Made by a program: the position numbers and the translations under genes. Positions 42,257 through 52,131 of a DNA stretch of 64,000 nt are shown here, one piece after another. The notes beneath the pieces are model-generated. The model made no database searches, was not told where the DNA came from, and saw only the letters and a program-made list of their open reading frames with translations. This stretch comes from Stenotrophomonas mori (lineage in GTDB: Bacteria; Pseudomonadota; Gammaproteobacteria; Xanthomonadales; Xanthomonadaceae), in assembly GCF_023556335.1 (NCBI RefSeq), contig NZ_JAIKTS010000001.1, forward strand, positions 806,001 through 870,000, given 5' to 3'. Every line of letters begins with the position of its first letter. Position 1 is the first letter of the stretch.

Positions 42257-42573
42257 GCCGCGCAGTCTATCGTCACGGGCCCGGAAAACGCTCTGCGCCG
42301 CGACCGGCGAATCCCGGCAAGTCGATGAATTCACCGGGAATGTTGCCGCCAACGGAGGCCTGCTTCAAAAATACGTACGGTATTTGTCGCTTTTTGGCGG
42401 AAAGCCGCGTATCTTTCGCCCCACTGTGCTTGCAAGGGTCACCGTGAATCGTGGCCTGATGCAGCTGATCTGACTGATCCGCGCATCGTTCCGTTTTACC
42501 AACGCCTGCAACTCAGTCTCGGCCCCGATCCCGGTGGCTGCGATTTCCTATTCAATAGTTCCAGGAGTTAGTA
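42257..42573 (+). promoter_or_regulatory. Upstream region and long leader of the cold-shock gene
   Basis: A 317-bp region with markedly lower GC than its surroundings. It holds an inverted repeat AAATAC-GTACG-GTATTT at 42369-42385, then TTTTTGGCGGAAAG and a mostly unstructured stretch rich in short C and T runs up to the ATG. A good ribosome-binding site (CCAGGAG) is at about 42559-42565. Long 5' leaders with thermoswitch behaviour are typical of cspA-type genes, so part of this is probably a transcribed regulatory leader. I could not fix the transcription start. Confidence 0.55.
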
Positions 42574-42783
42574 ATGTCTGAACGTCAGACCGGTACGGTG
42601 AAGTGGTTCAACGATGCCAAGGGTTTCGGTTTCATCACCCCGGAAAGCGGCCCCGACCTCTTCGTGCACTTCCGCGCCATCCAGGGCACCGGCTTCAAGT
42701 CGCTGCAGGAAGGCCAGAAGGTCACCTTCGTGGCCGTCCAGGGCCAGAAGGGCATGCAGGCCGACCAGGTGCAGCCGGTTTAA
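42574..42783 (+). CDS. Cold-shock protein, CspA family
   Basis: A 69-residue single-stranded nucleic-acid-binding OB-fold protein acting as an RNA chaperone. It starts [21 protein letters not shown] with the RNP1 motif KGFGFI, followed by RNP2 LFVHF (usually VFVHF) and [13 protein letters not shown]. One unusual point is [12 protein letters not shown], where Ser or Ala normally follows F. It has its own low-GC upstream region and is closed by a strong intrinsic terminator 25 bp after the stop. Whether it responds to cold or is constitutive cannot be told. Confidence 0.97.
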   Translation: MSERQTGTVKWFNDAKGFGFITPESGPDLFVHFRAIQGTGFKSLQEGQKVTFVAVQGQKGMQADQVQPV

Positions 42784-42807
42784 TCCGTCCGCCATCTGTT
42801 GTCCAGA

Positions 42808-42839
42808 ACGCCGGAAGCTTCTGCTTCCGGCGTTTTTTT
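42808..42839 (+). terminator. Intrinsic terminator of the cold-shock gene
   Basis: An 11-bp stem ACGCCGGAAGC (42808-42818) pairs with 42823-42833 around TTCT, followed by a run of seven T (42833-42839). It is a textbook Rho-independent terminator for a monocistronic csp transcript. Confidence 0.93.
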
Positions 42840-42918
42840 ATGCCTGCCCCCGGCCCGTGGCGCGGCAGGGCGCCCGGAGGCGCAGGCCGTTTTCCATCCC
42901 AGCCCCTATGCTTGGCCG

Positions 42919-44472
42919 ATGACAGCACTCGTTTTCGACAACCGTTTCCTGCGCGAGCTGCCCGGCGACCCGGAGCAGGGAGCGCGACGGCGCCAGGTGC
43001 GTGGCGCAGCCTGGTCGCCGGTGACGCCGACGCCGGTCGCCGCGCCGCGGCTGCTGGCGCACTCGCCGGAGGTGGCGGCGCTGCTGGGCATTTCCGCGCA
43101 GCGCCTGCACGCACCGGCATTCGCCGAGGTGTTCGGCGGCAATGCGTTGTACCCGGGCATGCAGCCGTGGGCGGCCAACTATGGCGGGCACCAGTTCGGA
43201 CACTGGGCCGGGCAGCTGGGCGACGGCCGGGCGATCTCGCTGGGCGAGCTGCTGGCCGATGGCCGGCGCTGGGAGCTGCAGCTCAAGGGCGCCGGCCCGA
43301 CGCCCTATTCGCGTGGCGCCGACGGCCGGGCGGTGCTGCGGTCGTCGATCCGCGAATTCCTGTGTTCCGAAGCCATGCACCATCTGGGCGTGCCCAGCAC
43401 CCGCGCCCTGTGCCTGGTCGCGACCGGCGAGCGCGTGGTGCGCGACATGTTCTACGACGGCCGGCCGCAGGCCGAACCGGGCGCGGTGGTGTGCCGGGTG
43501 GCGCCGTCGTTCCTGCGTTTCGGCAGCTTCGAACTGCCGGCCGCGCGTGGCGAGCAGGCCCTGCTGCAGCGCCTGGTGGACGTCTGCATCGACCGCGACT
43601 TCCCGCACCTGGCGGCGGGCCCATCGCGCCGGGCCGACTGGTTCGCCGAGGTCTGCACGCGCACCGCGACGATGGTCGCGCAGTGGATGCGGGTCGGCTT
43701 CGTGCACGGGGTGATGAACACCGACAACATGTCCATCCTGGGCCTGACCCTCGACTACGGCCCGTACGGCTGGGTGGAGGACTACGATCCGGACTGGACG
43801 CCCAACACCACCGATGCCCAGGACCGCCGCTACCGCTTCGGCGCCCAGGTGCAGGTCGCGTACTGGAACCTGGTACGGCTGGCCCAGGCGCTGGCTCCGG
43901 TATTCGGGGAGGCCGGACCGCTGCAGGCGGGGCTGGACGCCTTCCGGGCGCGGCAGGCCGACGAGGAGCGCGCGCACCTGGTGGCCAAACTCGGCCTGGA
44001 CGCATGCCGCGAGGGCGACGAGGCGCTCATGGCGCGCTTCCAAGAGCTGCTGCAACGCGGGGAGATGGACATGACCCTGGCTTTCCGCGGCCTGGCCGGC
44101 GTCGATCCGCGGCAAGCGGATGCGGGCACGCTGGAGGCGGCCTTCTATTCGCCCGCGCGCCGTGCCGAGGTGATGCCGGACCTGCTGGCATGGCTGGATC
44201 AGTACGCGGCGCGCGTGCGCGATGCCGCGCTTCCCGGCGAGGTGCGGCGACGGCAGATGGCGGCCGCCAACCCCAAGTACGTGCTGCGCAACTGGCTGGT
44301 GCAGCAGGCCATCGACCGCGCCGAGCAGGGCGACCCGGCCGGCATCGCCGACCTGCTGGAGGTGATGCGCCACCCCTGCGACGAGCAGCCCGGCCGCGAG
44401 GCGTTCGCGCAGCGGCGTCCGGACTGGGCGCGTGAGCGCGCCGGCTGTTCGATGCTTTCCTGCAGCTCCTGA
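42919..44472 (+). CDS. selO: Protein adenylyltransferase SelO (YdiU)
   Basis: A pseudokinase-fold enzyme that attaches AMP to protein hydroxyl groups, linked to redox stress control. It has 517 residues from ATG 42919 (MTALVFDNRFLRELPGD). Family motifs include ARLLAHSPE-like and YPGMQPWAANYGGHQFGHWAGQLGDGRAI, LKGAGPTPYSRGADGRAVLRSSIREFLCSEAM, FVHGVMNTDNMSILGLTLDYGPYGWVEDYD, and PKYVLRNWLVQQAI. It ends CSMLSCSS, with Cys in the position where eukaryotic SelO has selenocysteine (consensus C-x-S-S). Further in-frame ATGs exist upstream but lie within the csp terminator. The gene begins a short run with apt and a Coq7-like gene. Confidence 0.95.
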   Translation: MTALVFDNRFLRELPGDPEQGARRRQVRGAAWSPVTPTPVAAPRLLAHSPEVAALLGISAQRLHAPAFAEVFGGNALYPGMQPWAANYGGHQFGHWAGQLGDGRAISLGELLADGRRWELQLKGAGPTPYSRGADGRAVLRSSIREFLCSEAMHHLGVPSTRALCLVATGERVVRDMFYDGRPQAEPGAVVCRVAPSFLRFGSFELPAARGEQALLQRLVDVCIDRDFPHLAAGPSRRADWFAEVCTRTATMVAQWMRVGFVHGVMNTDNMSILGLTLDYGPYGWVEDYDPDWTPNTTDAQDRRYRFGAQVQVAYWNLVRLAQALAPVFGEAGPLQAGLDAFRARQADEERAHLVAKLGLDACREGDEALMARFQELLQRGEMDMTLAFRGLAGVDPRQADAGTLEAAFYSPARRAEVMPDLLAWLDQYAARVRDAALPGEVRRRQMAAANPKYVLRNWLVQQAIDRAEQGDPAGIADLLEVMRHPCDEQPGREAFAQRRPDWARERAGCSMLSCSS

Positions 44473-44484
44473 GACATTCCGCGC

Positions 44485-45024
44485 ATGCCCGATACGCCCC
44501 CCACGCTCCCCGACTGGTCCCGTACGCTCCGCGACGTGGCCGACTTTCCCCGGCCCGGCATCCACTTCAAGGACATCACGCCGCTGCTGGCCGATGCCGC
44601 CGCCCTGCGTGCCGCGGTCGCGGCGCTGGCCGCGCCCTGGCGCAACGCCGGGGTGCAGGCGGTGCTGGGCGTGGAGGCCCGCGGCTTCATCCTCGGCGCC
44701 GCGCTGGCGCTGGAACTCGGCGCCGGCTTCGTGCCGCTGCGCAAGCCGGGCAAGCTGCCCGGGGCCACCTTGGTGCAGGACTACGCGCTGGAGTACGGCA
44801 GCGACCGCATCGAGGTCTGTGCCGGTGCGGTGGCCGCCGGTACGCGGACCCTGCTGGTCGACGACGTGCTGGCGACCGGCGGCACGCTGGCGGCGGCGCT
44901 GCTGCTGGCACGGCAGCTCGAGGTGGACGTGCTGGGCGCGGCGGTGCTGGTGGAACTGCAGGCGCTGGGTGGCCGCCGGCGCTGGCCCGACGGCCTGCCG
45001 CTGCTGGCGACGCTGGTGTACTGA
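44485..45024 (+). CDS. apt: Adenine phosphoribosyltransferase
   Basis: Salvages adenine with PRPP to AMP. The 179-residue product starts with a Pro/Thr-rich tip, then [27 protein letters not shown], the conserved [34 protein letters not shown], and the PRPP-binding motif [18 protein letters not shown]. The C terminus is [24 protein letters not shown]. It starts 12 bp after selO and ends 4 bp before the Coq7-like gene, so the three are probably cotranscribed. Confidence 0.97.
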   Translation: MPDTPPTLPDWSRTLRDVADFPRPGIHFKDITPLLADAAALRAAVAALAAPWRNAGVQAVLGVEARGFILGAALALELGAGFVPLRKPGKLPGATLVQDYALEYGSDRIEVCAGAVAAGTRTLLVDDVLATGGTLAAALLLARQLEVDVLGAAVLVELQALGGRRRWPDGLPLLATLVY

Positions 45025-45028
45025 GCGC

Positions 45029-45580
45029 ATGGAGCCCATGACGCGGACGCCGCGGACGCCAGCGACCTGTGGGCTGGGAGACCGCATCCTCAAGGTCGAC
45101 CACGCCGGCGAACATGGCGCAGTCAACATCTACAGCGGCCAGCTCTTCATGGCGCGGCTTACCGCCCCCGGGATGGTCGATGAACTCCGGGAGTTCCGTG
45201 CGCATGAACAGAGGCATCGCGCGATCTTCGCGGAGGAACTGCGGCGCCGGGGGCGTCCGCGCTGCCGCAGCTACTGGCTGTGCGGCGTTGGCGGGCGCGT
45301 CCTCGGCCTCATCACCGGGCTGTTCGGGAGCGGCGCCATTTCAGCAACGACCGTCGCGGTCGAGAGCGTGGTGCTCCGGCACCTGGAGCAGCAGCTCGCA
45401 CTCCTGGAAGACGACGATCCGGCGGCGGTCGTGGCGATCTCGGCCATCGTCGCCGAGGAGCAGCAGCACCATGACTGCTCGGCCGGCCACCTCCAGGGCG
45501 ACCGGTTCTGGCCGCGGGGCCTGTCGCCGGTCGTGGCCGCAGCCACGGAAGCGGTCATCTGGCTCGGCATGCGCTCATGA
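45029..45580 (+). CDS. Coq7-like di-iron carboxylate protein
   Basis: A 183-residue protein of the Coq7/ferritin-like superfamily; Coq7 hydroxylates demethoxyubiquinone in ubiquinone synthesis. The di-iron ligands appear complete: the Glu in KVDHAGEHGAVNIY, E and H in FRAHEQRHRAIFAEEL, E-H in AVESVVLRHLEQQL, and E-x-x-H in VAEEQQHHD. Between them, two hydrophobic segments (YWLCGVGGRVLGLITGLFG and AISATTVAVESVV) fit the membrane-associated helices. It is shorter than many proteobacterial Coq7 proteins and contains a Cys/Arg-rich linker (RRRGRPRCRSYWLC). ATG 45029 is used; ATG 45038 is an alternative. Not embedded among ubi genes, so its role in ubiquinone synthesis is plausible but unproven. 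Confidence 0.78.
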   Translation: MEPMTRTPRTPATCGLGDRILKVDHAGEHGAVNIYSGQLFMARLTAPGMVDELREFRAHEQRHRAIFAEELRRRGRPRCRSYWLCGVGGRVLGLITGLFGSGAISATTVAVESVVLRHLEQQLALLEDDDPAAVVAISAIVAEEQQHHDCSAGHLQGDRFWPRGLSPVVAAATEAVIWLGMRS

Positions 45581-45757
45581 GGCCGGTCATCGACCCGTGC
45601 GGCCGCCGCCTGGCGCTCCCGCCGGGGCCGGGTACCGCGCCGCGCGGAGGAGCCCCGCGCCGGCCGCAGCGCTGACAGTCCGGTCCCGGCGCGGGGAGTG
45701 CGGCGGGGCGTTCCCCGCGATCGTGCAGGGCGCGCGCCACGCCGCCGGGTGCCGGCG

Positions 45758-47134
<1,377 letters not shown>

Positions 47135-47186
47135 GCCGTATTTTCGCAGATGCCGGTGCGCCGTGCGCCTCCGGTGGCACGCCGCC

Positions 47187-48239
47187 TCAGACCAGCGCCT
47201 GCACGCCGAGGTTGATCAGCAAGCCGCCGCCGAGCAGCCAGACGAACAGCAGCAGGGCCAGCAGCATCGGCCGTACGCCACCCTGGCGCAGGGCCGAGGC
47301 ATGCGTGGTCAGCCCGAGGGCGGCCATCGCCATCGCCAGCAGCGCCGTGTCCAGGTCGACCAGCAGCGCGACCAGCGGCGCCGGCAGCCAGCCCAGCGAA
47401 TTGAAGCCGACCATGGCGATGAACCCGAACGCGAACCAGGGCACGGCGATCGCCGTGCGCCGGCCGCCCTCGGCGCGCCCGCGCGCGAGCAGGGCCGACA
47501 GGCCAAGCAGGAACGGCGCCAGCATCATCACCCGGACCATCTTGGTGATCACCGCGGTGTCGGCGGTGCCGGCGCCGATGGCACGGCCGGCGGCCACCAC
47601 CTGGGCCACTTCGTGCACGGTGGAGCCGGTGAACACGCCGAAGCCGGCGGCATCCAGCGGCATCCAGCCGGCCTCCACGCCCCAGTGGTAGAGCAGCGGA
47701 TACAGGAACATCGCCAGCGTGCCGAACACCACCACGGTGGCGACGGCCACGGCGACCTGCTCGGCGCGCCCCTTGACCACCGGCTCGGCGGCCATCACCG
47801 CGGCGGCGCCGCAGATGGCGCTGCCAGCGCCGATCAGCAGGGCGGTGTCGCGTTCCAGGCCCAGCAGCCGGCGTCCCAGCCACCATGCCAGGGCGAAGGT
47901 GGAACACAGCACCAGGGCATCGATCAGCGCACCGGCGAGGCCCACCTGGGCGATGTCCTGCAGGGTCAGCCGGAGTCCATACAGAACGATGCCGGCGCGC
48001 AGCAGGGTGGCCTTGGCGAACCCGACGCCGGCCGCCGCACGGGGCGCCAGCGGGGCGTAGACGGTGTTGCCCAGGACGATGCCGATCACGATGGCCAGGG
48101 TCAGTGCACTGAGGCCCTGCGCCTGCAGCCAGGGCAGGGCGCCGAGCCAGAGCGAGAGGGCGGCGACGGCCGCGGCGAGCAACAGTCCGGGCAGGCGGGC
48201 GGTGCGGGCCGGTGCCGGCCCTTGCGTGGCGGTGTTCAT
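47187..48239 (-). CDS. YeiH-family putative sulfate/organic anion exporter
   Basis: A 350-residue inner-membrane protein with about 10 hydrophobic segments. It carries family blocks VIGIVLGNTVYAPLAP, LLRAGIVLYGLRLTLQDIAQVG, LLIGAGSAICGAAAVMAAEPVV, FGVFTGSTVHEVAQVVAAGRAIG, VITKMVRVMMLAPFLL, and the terminal LLINLGVQALV. The YeiH/PSE family is annotated as sulfate exporters on limited evidence. It is divergent from a LysR regulator of the YeiE type, the same pairing as yeiH-yeiE in E. coli, which supports the call. Confidence 0.92.
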   Translation of the reverse strand: MNTATQGPAPARTARLPGLLLAAAVAALSLWLGALPWLQAQGLSALTLAIVIGIVLGNTVYAPLAPRAAAGVGFAKATLLRAGIVLYGLRLTLQDIAQVGLAGALIDALVLCSTFALAWWLGRRLLGLERDTALLIGAGSAICGAAAVMAAEPVVKGRAEQVAVAVATVVVFGTLAMFLYPLLYHWGVEAGWMPLDAAGFGVFTGSTVHEVAQVVAAGRAIGAGTADTAVITKMVRVMMLAPFLLGLSALLARGRAEGGRRTAIAVPWFAFGFIAMVGFNSLGWLPAPLVALLVDLDTALLAMAMAALGLTTHASALRQGGVRPMLLALLLFVWLLGGGLLINLGVQALV

Positions 48240-48335
48240 GACGGATGGTTATCAGGGGGTGGCCCATACTGCCCCCGGCCTCATCAGTCGTAAAACAGAT
48301 AATATCGGTAAAAACAACCTGCAGGATCGATAGGA

Positions 48336-49241
48336 GTGCACCTCTCACTGCGCCAGCTGCAGATCTTCTCGGCCATCGCCGAAGCCGGAACGACCACCGC
48401 CGCCGGCGCTGCGATCGGGCTGTCGCAGTCCGCGGTGAGCGCAGCGCTGAGCGAGCTGGAGAGCGTGCTCGGGTTGCCGCTGTTCGACCGCATCGGGCGG
48501 CGGCTGGTGCTCAACGGCCACGGCCGCGCCCTGTTGCCGGAGGCACGCGCCCTGCTGGCGGGCATGGACGACATCGAGCGCCGGTTCCGCATCGCCGGCG
48601 AACCCGGCGCGCCGGTCCGCTGGCGGGTCGGCGCCAGCACCACCATCGGCAACTACCTGATGCCGGGGCGGATCGCCGACCTGCGCACCGGCAACGACCA
48701 TGCCCGCGTCGAGCTGGTCATCGGCAACACCCGCGACGTGGCCCAGGCGGTGCTGGGCCTGGAAGTGGACATCGGCCTGATCGAGGGGCCCTGCCACGCG
48801 CCCGGCCTGGAGGTCGCGGCCTGGCGGGAAGATGAACTGCTGATCGTGTTCGGCGACCGCCATCCGCAGGCTGCCGCGCTGCGCGCGGGTGCGGACATGC
48901 CGCGGCTCCGCGATGCCTGCTGGCTGCTGCGCGAACCCGGCTCCGGTACCCGCGAGGCGGCCGAACAGGCCTTGCTGCCGCACCTGGGCGGGTTCGCCGA
49001 TGTGCTGCAGCTGGGCGGCACCGAGGCGATCAAGCAGGGCGCGGTGGCCGGGCTGGGCCTGGCCTGCCTGTCGCGGCACGCGGTGGCCGACCTGCTCGCG
49101 CTGGGGCGGCTGCATGCGTTGGCCACGCCGCTGCCGCCGCTGCGCCGCCCGCTCTCGGTGCTGCGGCATCCGGGCAAGCGCGTGCCGGGCAGCCTGCGCC
49201 GGCTGCTGGCGCTGGATGCGGACGTCTTCGCCGACAGCTGA
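48336..49241 (+). CDS. LysR-type regulator, YeiE-like
   Basis: A 301-residue LysR regulator. The winged helix is LSLRQLQIFSAIAEAGTTTAAGAAIGLSQSAVSAALSELESVLGLPLFDRIG (about residues 3-53). The effector domain has GASTTIGNYLMPGRIADL, VDIGLIEGPCHAPGLEV, WLLREPGSGTREAAEQALLPHL, and GTEAIKQGAVAGLGLACLSRHAV. The start is GTG 48336, with AGGA 9 bp upstream. It faces the yeiH-like gene across 96 bp of AT-richer DNA containing GATAATAT, and probably regulates it. The effector site contains the GSGTRE motif common in LysR proteins that sense small anions (CysB/CbbR-like), but its ligand is not known. Confidence 0.92.
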   Translation: MHLSLRQLQIFSAIAEAGTTTAAGAAIGLSQSAVSAALSELESVLGLPLFDRIGRRLVLNGHGRALLPEARALLAGMDDIERRFRIAGEPGAPVRWRVGASTTIGNYLMPGRIADLRTGNDHARVELVIGNTRDVAQAVLGLEVDIGLIEGPCHAPGLEVAAWREDELLIVFGDRHPQAAALRAGADMPRLRDACWLLREPGSGTREAAEQALLPHLGGFADVLQLGGTEAIKQGAVAGLGLACLSRHAVADLLALGRLHALATPLPPLRRPLSVLRHPGKRVPGSLRRLLALDADVFADS

Positions 49242-49283
49242 AGCGGCCGGCGGCGAGGGCGCATTCGCAACGCCATCGCCCGC

Positions 49284-49289
49284 TACAAT
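49284..49289 (+). promoter_or_regulatory. TACAAT hexamer immediately before the ABC-F gene
   Basis: TACAAT ends 6 bp before ATG 49296, so the transcript would start at or within a base or two of the start codon. There is no ribosome-binding site between them, which predicts leaderless translation. No good -35 is seen. Confidence 0.45.
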
Positions 49290-49295
49290 GCGCGC

Positions 49296-51173
49296 ATGCC
49301 TTTGATCACCCTGCAGAACGTCGACTACAGCGTCGGCGGCCCGTTGTTGCTGGAAAAAGCCGACCTCTCGATCGACGCGGGCGAACGCATCGCGCTGATC
49401 GGCCGCAACGGCGCCGGCAAGTCCACCCTGATGAAACTGATGGCCGGCGAACTGCGCCCGGATGACGGCGAGGTCCGGGTGCCCCCCGGCGTACGCATCG
49501 CGCGGCTGGAACAGGAGGTGCCGCACGGTGCCGGCGGCAGCGTGTTCGACGTGGTGGCCGCGGGCCTGGGCGAACTGGGCGACTGGCTCGCCGAGTTCCA
49601 CCGGCTCAGCAGCGCCGCGGACTTCGACGGCGAGGCGCTGGCGCGCGTGCAGGCCAAGATCGACAGCGGCGACGGCTGGGCGCTGGAGCAGCGCGTGGCC
49701 GAGACCCTCACCCGGCTGGCGCTGGACGGCGAGGCCGGGTTCGAACGGCTGTCCGGCGGCATGAAGCGCCGGGTGCTGCTGGCCCGGGCGCTGGTGGCCG
49801 GCCCCGACGTGCTGCTGCTGGACGAGCCGACCAACCACCTGGACATCGAGGCCATCGACTGGCTGGAGGGCTTTCTCAAGGGCTGGAGCGGCTGCGTGGT
49901 GTTCGTCACCCACGATCGCCGCTTCCTGCGGGCGCTGGCGACCCGCATCGTCGAGATCGACCGCGGCCAGGTGAGCAGTTGGCCGGGCGACTGGGCCAAC
50001 TACGAGCGCCGGCGCGAAGAACGCCTGAATGCCCAGGCCCAGGAGAACGCCCGCTTCGACAAGCTGCTGGCGCAGGAAGAGGTGTGGATACGCCAGGGCA
50101 TCAAGGCCCGCCGTACCCGCGACGAGGGCCGCGTGCGCCGGCTCAAGGCCATGCGCGCCGAACGTGGCCAGCGCCGCGAGCTGGGCGGCAACGTCAGGCT
50201 GGAAGCGGCGGGCGGTGAGCACTCCGGCAAGAAGGTGGTGGACATCAAGGAGGTCTGCTTCGCCTTCGGCGAGCGGGCGATGGTCCGCGATTTCTCCACC
50301 ACCATCCTGCGCGGCGACCGCATCGGCCTGATCGGCCCCAACGGCAGTGGCAAGACCACCCTGCTGAAGCTGCTGCTGGGCGAGCTGCAGCCGGACAGCG
50401 GCGAAGTGCGCCAGGGCACCAACCTGCAGATCGCCTATTTCGACCAGTACCGCGCCACCCTGCGCGAGGACTGGAGCGCGATCGAGAACGTCGCCGAAGG
50501 CGCGGATTTCATCGATCTCAACGGCAAGCGCAAGCACGTCCACGCCTACCTGCAGGATTTCCTGTTCACCCCGGAGCGCGCGCGCGCGCCGATCACCCGC
50601 CTGTCCGGCGGCGAGCGCAACCGCCTGCTGCTGGCCAAGCTGTTCGCGCAGCCGTCCAACCTGCTGGTGATGGACGAACCCACCAACGACCTGGACGTGG
50701 AGACCCTGGAGCTGCTGGAGGAGCTGCTGGGCGACTACACCGGCACCCTGCTGCTGGTCAGCCACGACCGCGACTTCCTGGACAACGTGGTCACCTCCAC
50801 CCTGGTGATGGAAGGCCAGGGCAGGGTGGGCGAGTATGTCGGCGGCTACAGCGACTGGCTGCGCCAGCGGCCGCCGATGGCCGTCGCGGTGCCTGTCGGC
50901 AAGCCGGCGCCGGCCAAACCCGCGGCCGCCGCGGCACCGGCACCGGCACCGGCCAAGCGCAAGCTCAGCTTCAAGGACACCCGTGAACTGGAACAGCTGC
51001 CGGCGACGATCGAGCGCCTGGAGCTGGACGTGGAGGGCCTGACCGCTGCGATGAACGACCCGGCGTTCTACACCCGCTCCAGCGCCGAGGTCAGCGCGCA
51101 CACCCAGCACCTGGCCCGCGTGCAGGCCGAACTGGATACCGCCTACGCCCGCTGGGAAGAACTGGAAGGCTGA
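49296..51173 (+). CDS. ABC-F family ATPase, Uup-like
   Basis: A 625-residue soluble protein with two ABC domains and no membrane segments. Domain 1 has GRNGAGKST, RLSGGMKRRVLLARAL and LLLDEPTNHLDIEAIDWLE; domain 2 has GPNGSGKTTLLKLLLG, RLSGGERNRLLLAKL and VMDEPTNDLDVETLELLE. Between them is the helical linker with many Arg and Glu (RRREERLNAQAQENARFDKLLAQEEVWIRQGIKARRTRDE, residues 235-275). After an Ala/Pro spacer (535-560) comes a C-terminal coiled coil (RELEQLPATIERLELDVEGL). That coiled-coil tail is the Uup hallmark. ABC-F proteins act on ribosomes; Uup also affects replication fork processing and transposon excision. Confidence 0.92.
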   Translation: MPLITLQNVDYSVGGPLLLEKADLSIDAGERIALIGRNGAGKSTLMKLMAGELRPDDGEVRVPPGVRIARLEQEVPHGAGGSVFDVVAAGLGELGDWLAEFHRLSSAADFDGEALARVQAKIDSGDGWALEQRVAETLTRLALDGEAGFERLSGGMKRRVLLARALVAGPDVLLLDEPTNHLDIEAIDWLEGFLKGWSGCVVFVTHDRRFLRALATRIVEIDRGQVSSWPGDWANYERRREERLNAQAQENARFDKLLAQEEVWIRQGIKARRTRDEGRVRRLKAMRAERGQRRELGGNVRLEAAGGEHSGKKVVDIKEVCFAFGERAMVRDFSTTILRGDRIGLIGPNGSGKTTLLKLLLGELQPDSGEVRQGTNLQIAYFDQYRATLREDWSAIENVAEGADFIDLNGKRKHVHAYLQDFLFTPERARAPITRLSGGERNRLLLAKLFAQPSNLLVMDEPTNDLDVETLELLEELLGDYTGTLLLVSHDRDFLDNVVTSTLVMEGQGRVGEYVGGYSDWLRQRPPMAVAVPVGKPAPAKPAAAAAPAPAPAKRKLSFKDTRELEQLPATIERLELDVEGLTAAMNDPAFYTRSSAEVSAHTQHLARVQAELDTAYARWEELEG

Positions 51174-51262
51174 CGGAGGAAGGGGCCGGCGCGGGCATGC
51201 GACAATCGCCCGCGGCCGCCGGGCAGGCGGCCGCATCGTCCCGGTTGCCCCTGGAGCCTGCG

Positions 51263-51682
51263 ATGGACCTGCCGTTTTCCGTGCTGCGCATCGACCACGT
51301 GGTTTTCCGCGTCCGCGACCTGCAGCGCAGCATCGCCTTCTACCGCGACGTGCTCGGCTGCGGCCTGGTCAGGCAGCGGGCGGACCTGGGCCTGGCGCAC
51401 CTGCGCGCCGGGGCGTCGATGATCGACCTGGTGGACGTGCACGGGCGCCTGGGCGCCCGCGGTGGCGATGCTCCGGGTGCCGCCGCGCGCAATGTCGACC
51501 ACCTGTGCCTGCGGATCGAACCGTTCGACGAAGCGGCGCTGGTCGCGCACCTGCAGCGGCACGGATGCACCCCGGAAGGGCCGGCGGAGCGCAACTTCGG
51601 GGCCGAAGGCGATGGGCCTTCGCTGTACTTCGCCGATCCGGACGGCAATGCGATCGAACTCAAGGGAGCGGCGGACGCCTGA
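51263..51682 (+). CDS. VOC-family (glyoxalase-fold) protein
   Basis: A 139-residue vicinal-oxygen-chelate protein with one pair of beta-alpha-beta-beta-beta modules. It shows LRIDHVVFRVRDLQRSIAFYRDVLGC at the N terminus and VDHLCLRIEPFDEAALVAHLQRHG followed by SLYFADPDGNAIELKG. Metal-ligand candidates are His in DHVVF, His in VDHLC and Glu in AIELKG. The family includes glyoxalases, dioxygenases and antibiotic-binding proteins, so substrate remains open. ATG 51263 has GGAG 6 bp upstream. It lies 12 bp from the end of the convergent barstar gene. Confidence 0.87.
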   Translation: MDLPFSVLRIDHVVFRVRDLQRSIAFYRDVLGCGLVRQRADLGLAHLRAGASMIDLVDVHGRLGARGGDAPGAAARNVDHLCLRIEPFDEAALVAHLQRHGCTPEGPAERNFGAEGDGPSLYFADPDGNAIELKGAADA

Positions 51683-51693
51683 GGCGTACCGGC

Positions 51694-52131
51694 TCAGCCG
51701 TCGCCGGCCTCCACATCGGCGGCCGGCAGTTCGAGGAACGCCCAGAACGGGGTGCCGTCACCGGCCCAGCCGGCCGCGGCGTCGGCGAGGACGTCCAGCA
51801 GCATGTCGAATTCCCCGCGACTGGCCCGGCGCAGGTCGCCGGCGCCGCTGAACAGCAGCGCATAGCCGCGGGCGGGCAGCCAGGACAGGTCACCCAGCGC
51901 ATCGGCCAGGGCGTCCCAGTTGCGCCCCCAGCCCGGAGGAACGTCGAGCTGGGTGCCGAGGCGCAGCAGCAGCGTACGCTTGTCGGTGCACGCCTCCAGG
52001 TCCACCCGCAGCACCTTGAGCCCGGCGTCGCGCGCGGCGGCGGCAAGGCCGCCCAGGTCGCCCGAGGCCACGGCGTAGACGCCGGCCCGCGTGAGGTCCT
52101 CCAGGCCCATGTCGAAACCGCTGTCGCTCAT
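51694..52131 (-). CDS. Barstar-family ribonuclease inhibitor
   Basis: A 145-residue cytoplasmic protein of the barstar family, which block barnase/RNase Sa type enzymes by covering the active site. The core is VLRVDLEACTDKRTLLLRLGTQLDVPPGWGRNWDALADALGDLSWLP (about residues 40-86). The GRNWDALADAL segment is the signature, including the Asp equivalent to barstar Asp39. It is longer than Bacillus barstar (about 90) with an added N-terminal helical part ([19 protein letters not shown]). Its ATG overlaps the nuclease stop by 4 bp (ATGA), so inhibitor and nuclease are translationally coupled. It almost certainly protects the cell from the adjacent RNase. Confidence 0.92.
   Translation of the reverse strand: MSDSGFDMGLEDLTRAGVYAVASGDLGGLAAAARDAGLKVLRVDLEACTDKRTLLLRLGTQLDVPPGWGRNWDALADALGDLSWLPARGYALLFSGAGDLRRASRGEFDMLLDVLADAAAGWAGDGTPFWAFLELPAADVEAGDG

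Noticed and set aside
45581-45757. Possible small gene between the Coq7-like gene and dbpA
   Set aside because: The 177-bp convergent gap is GC-rich, with no start preceded by a ribosome-binding site and no clear hairpin; I see nothing in it.
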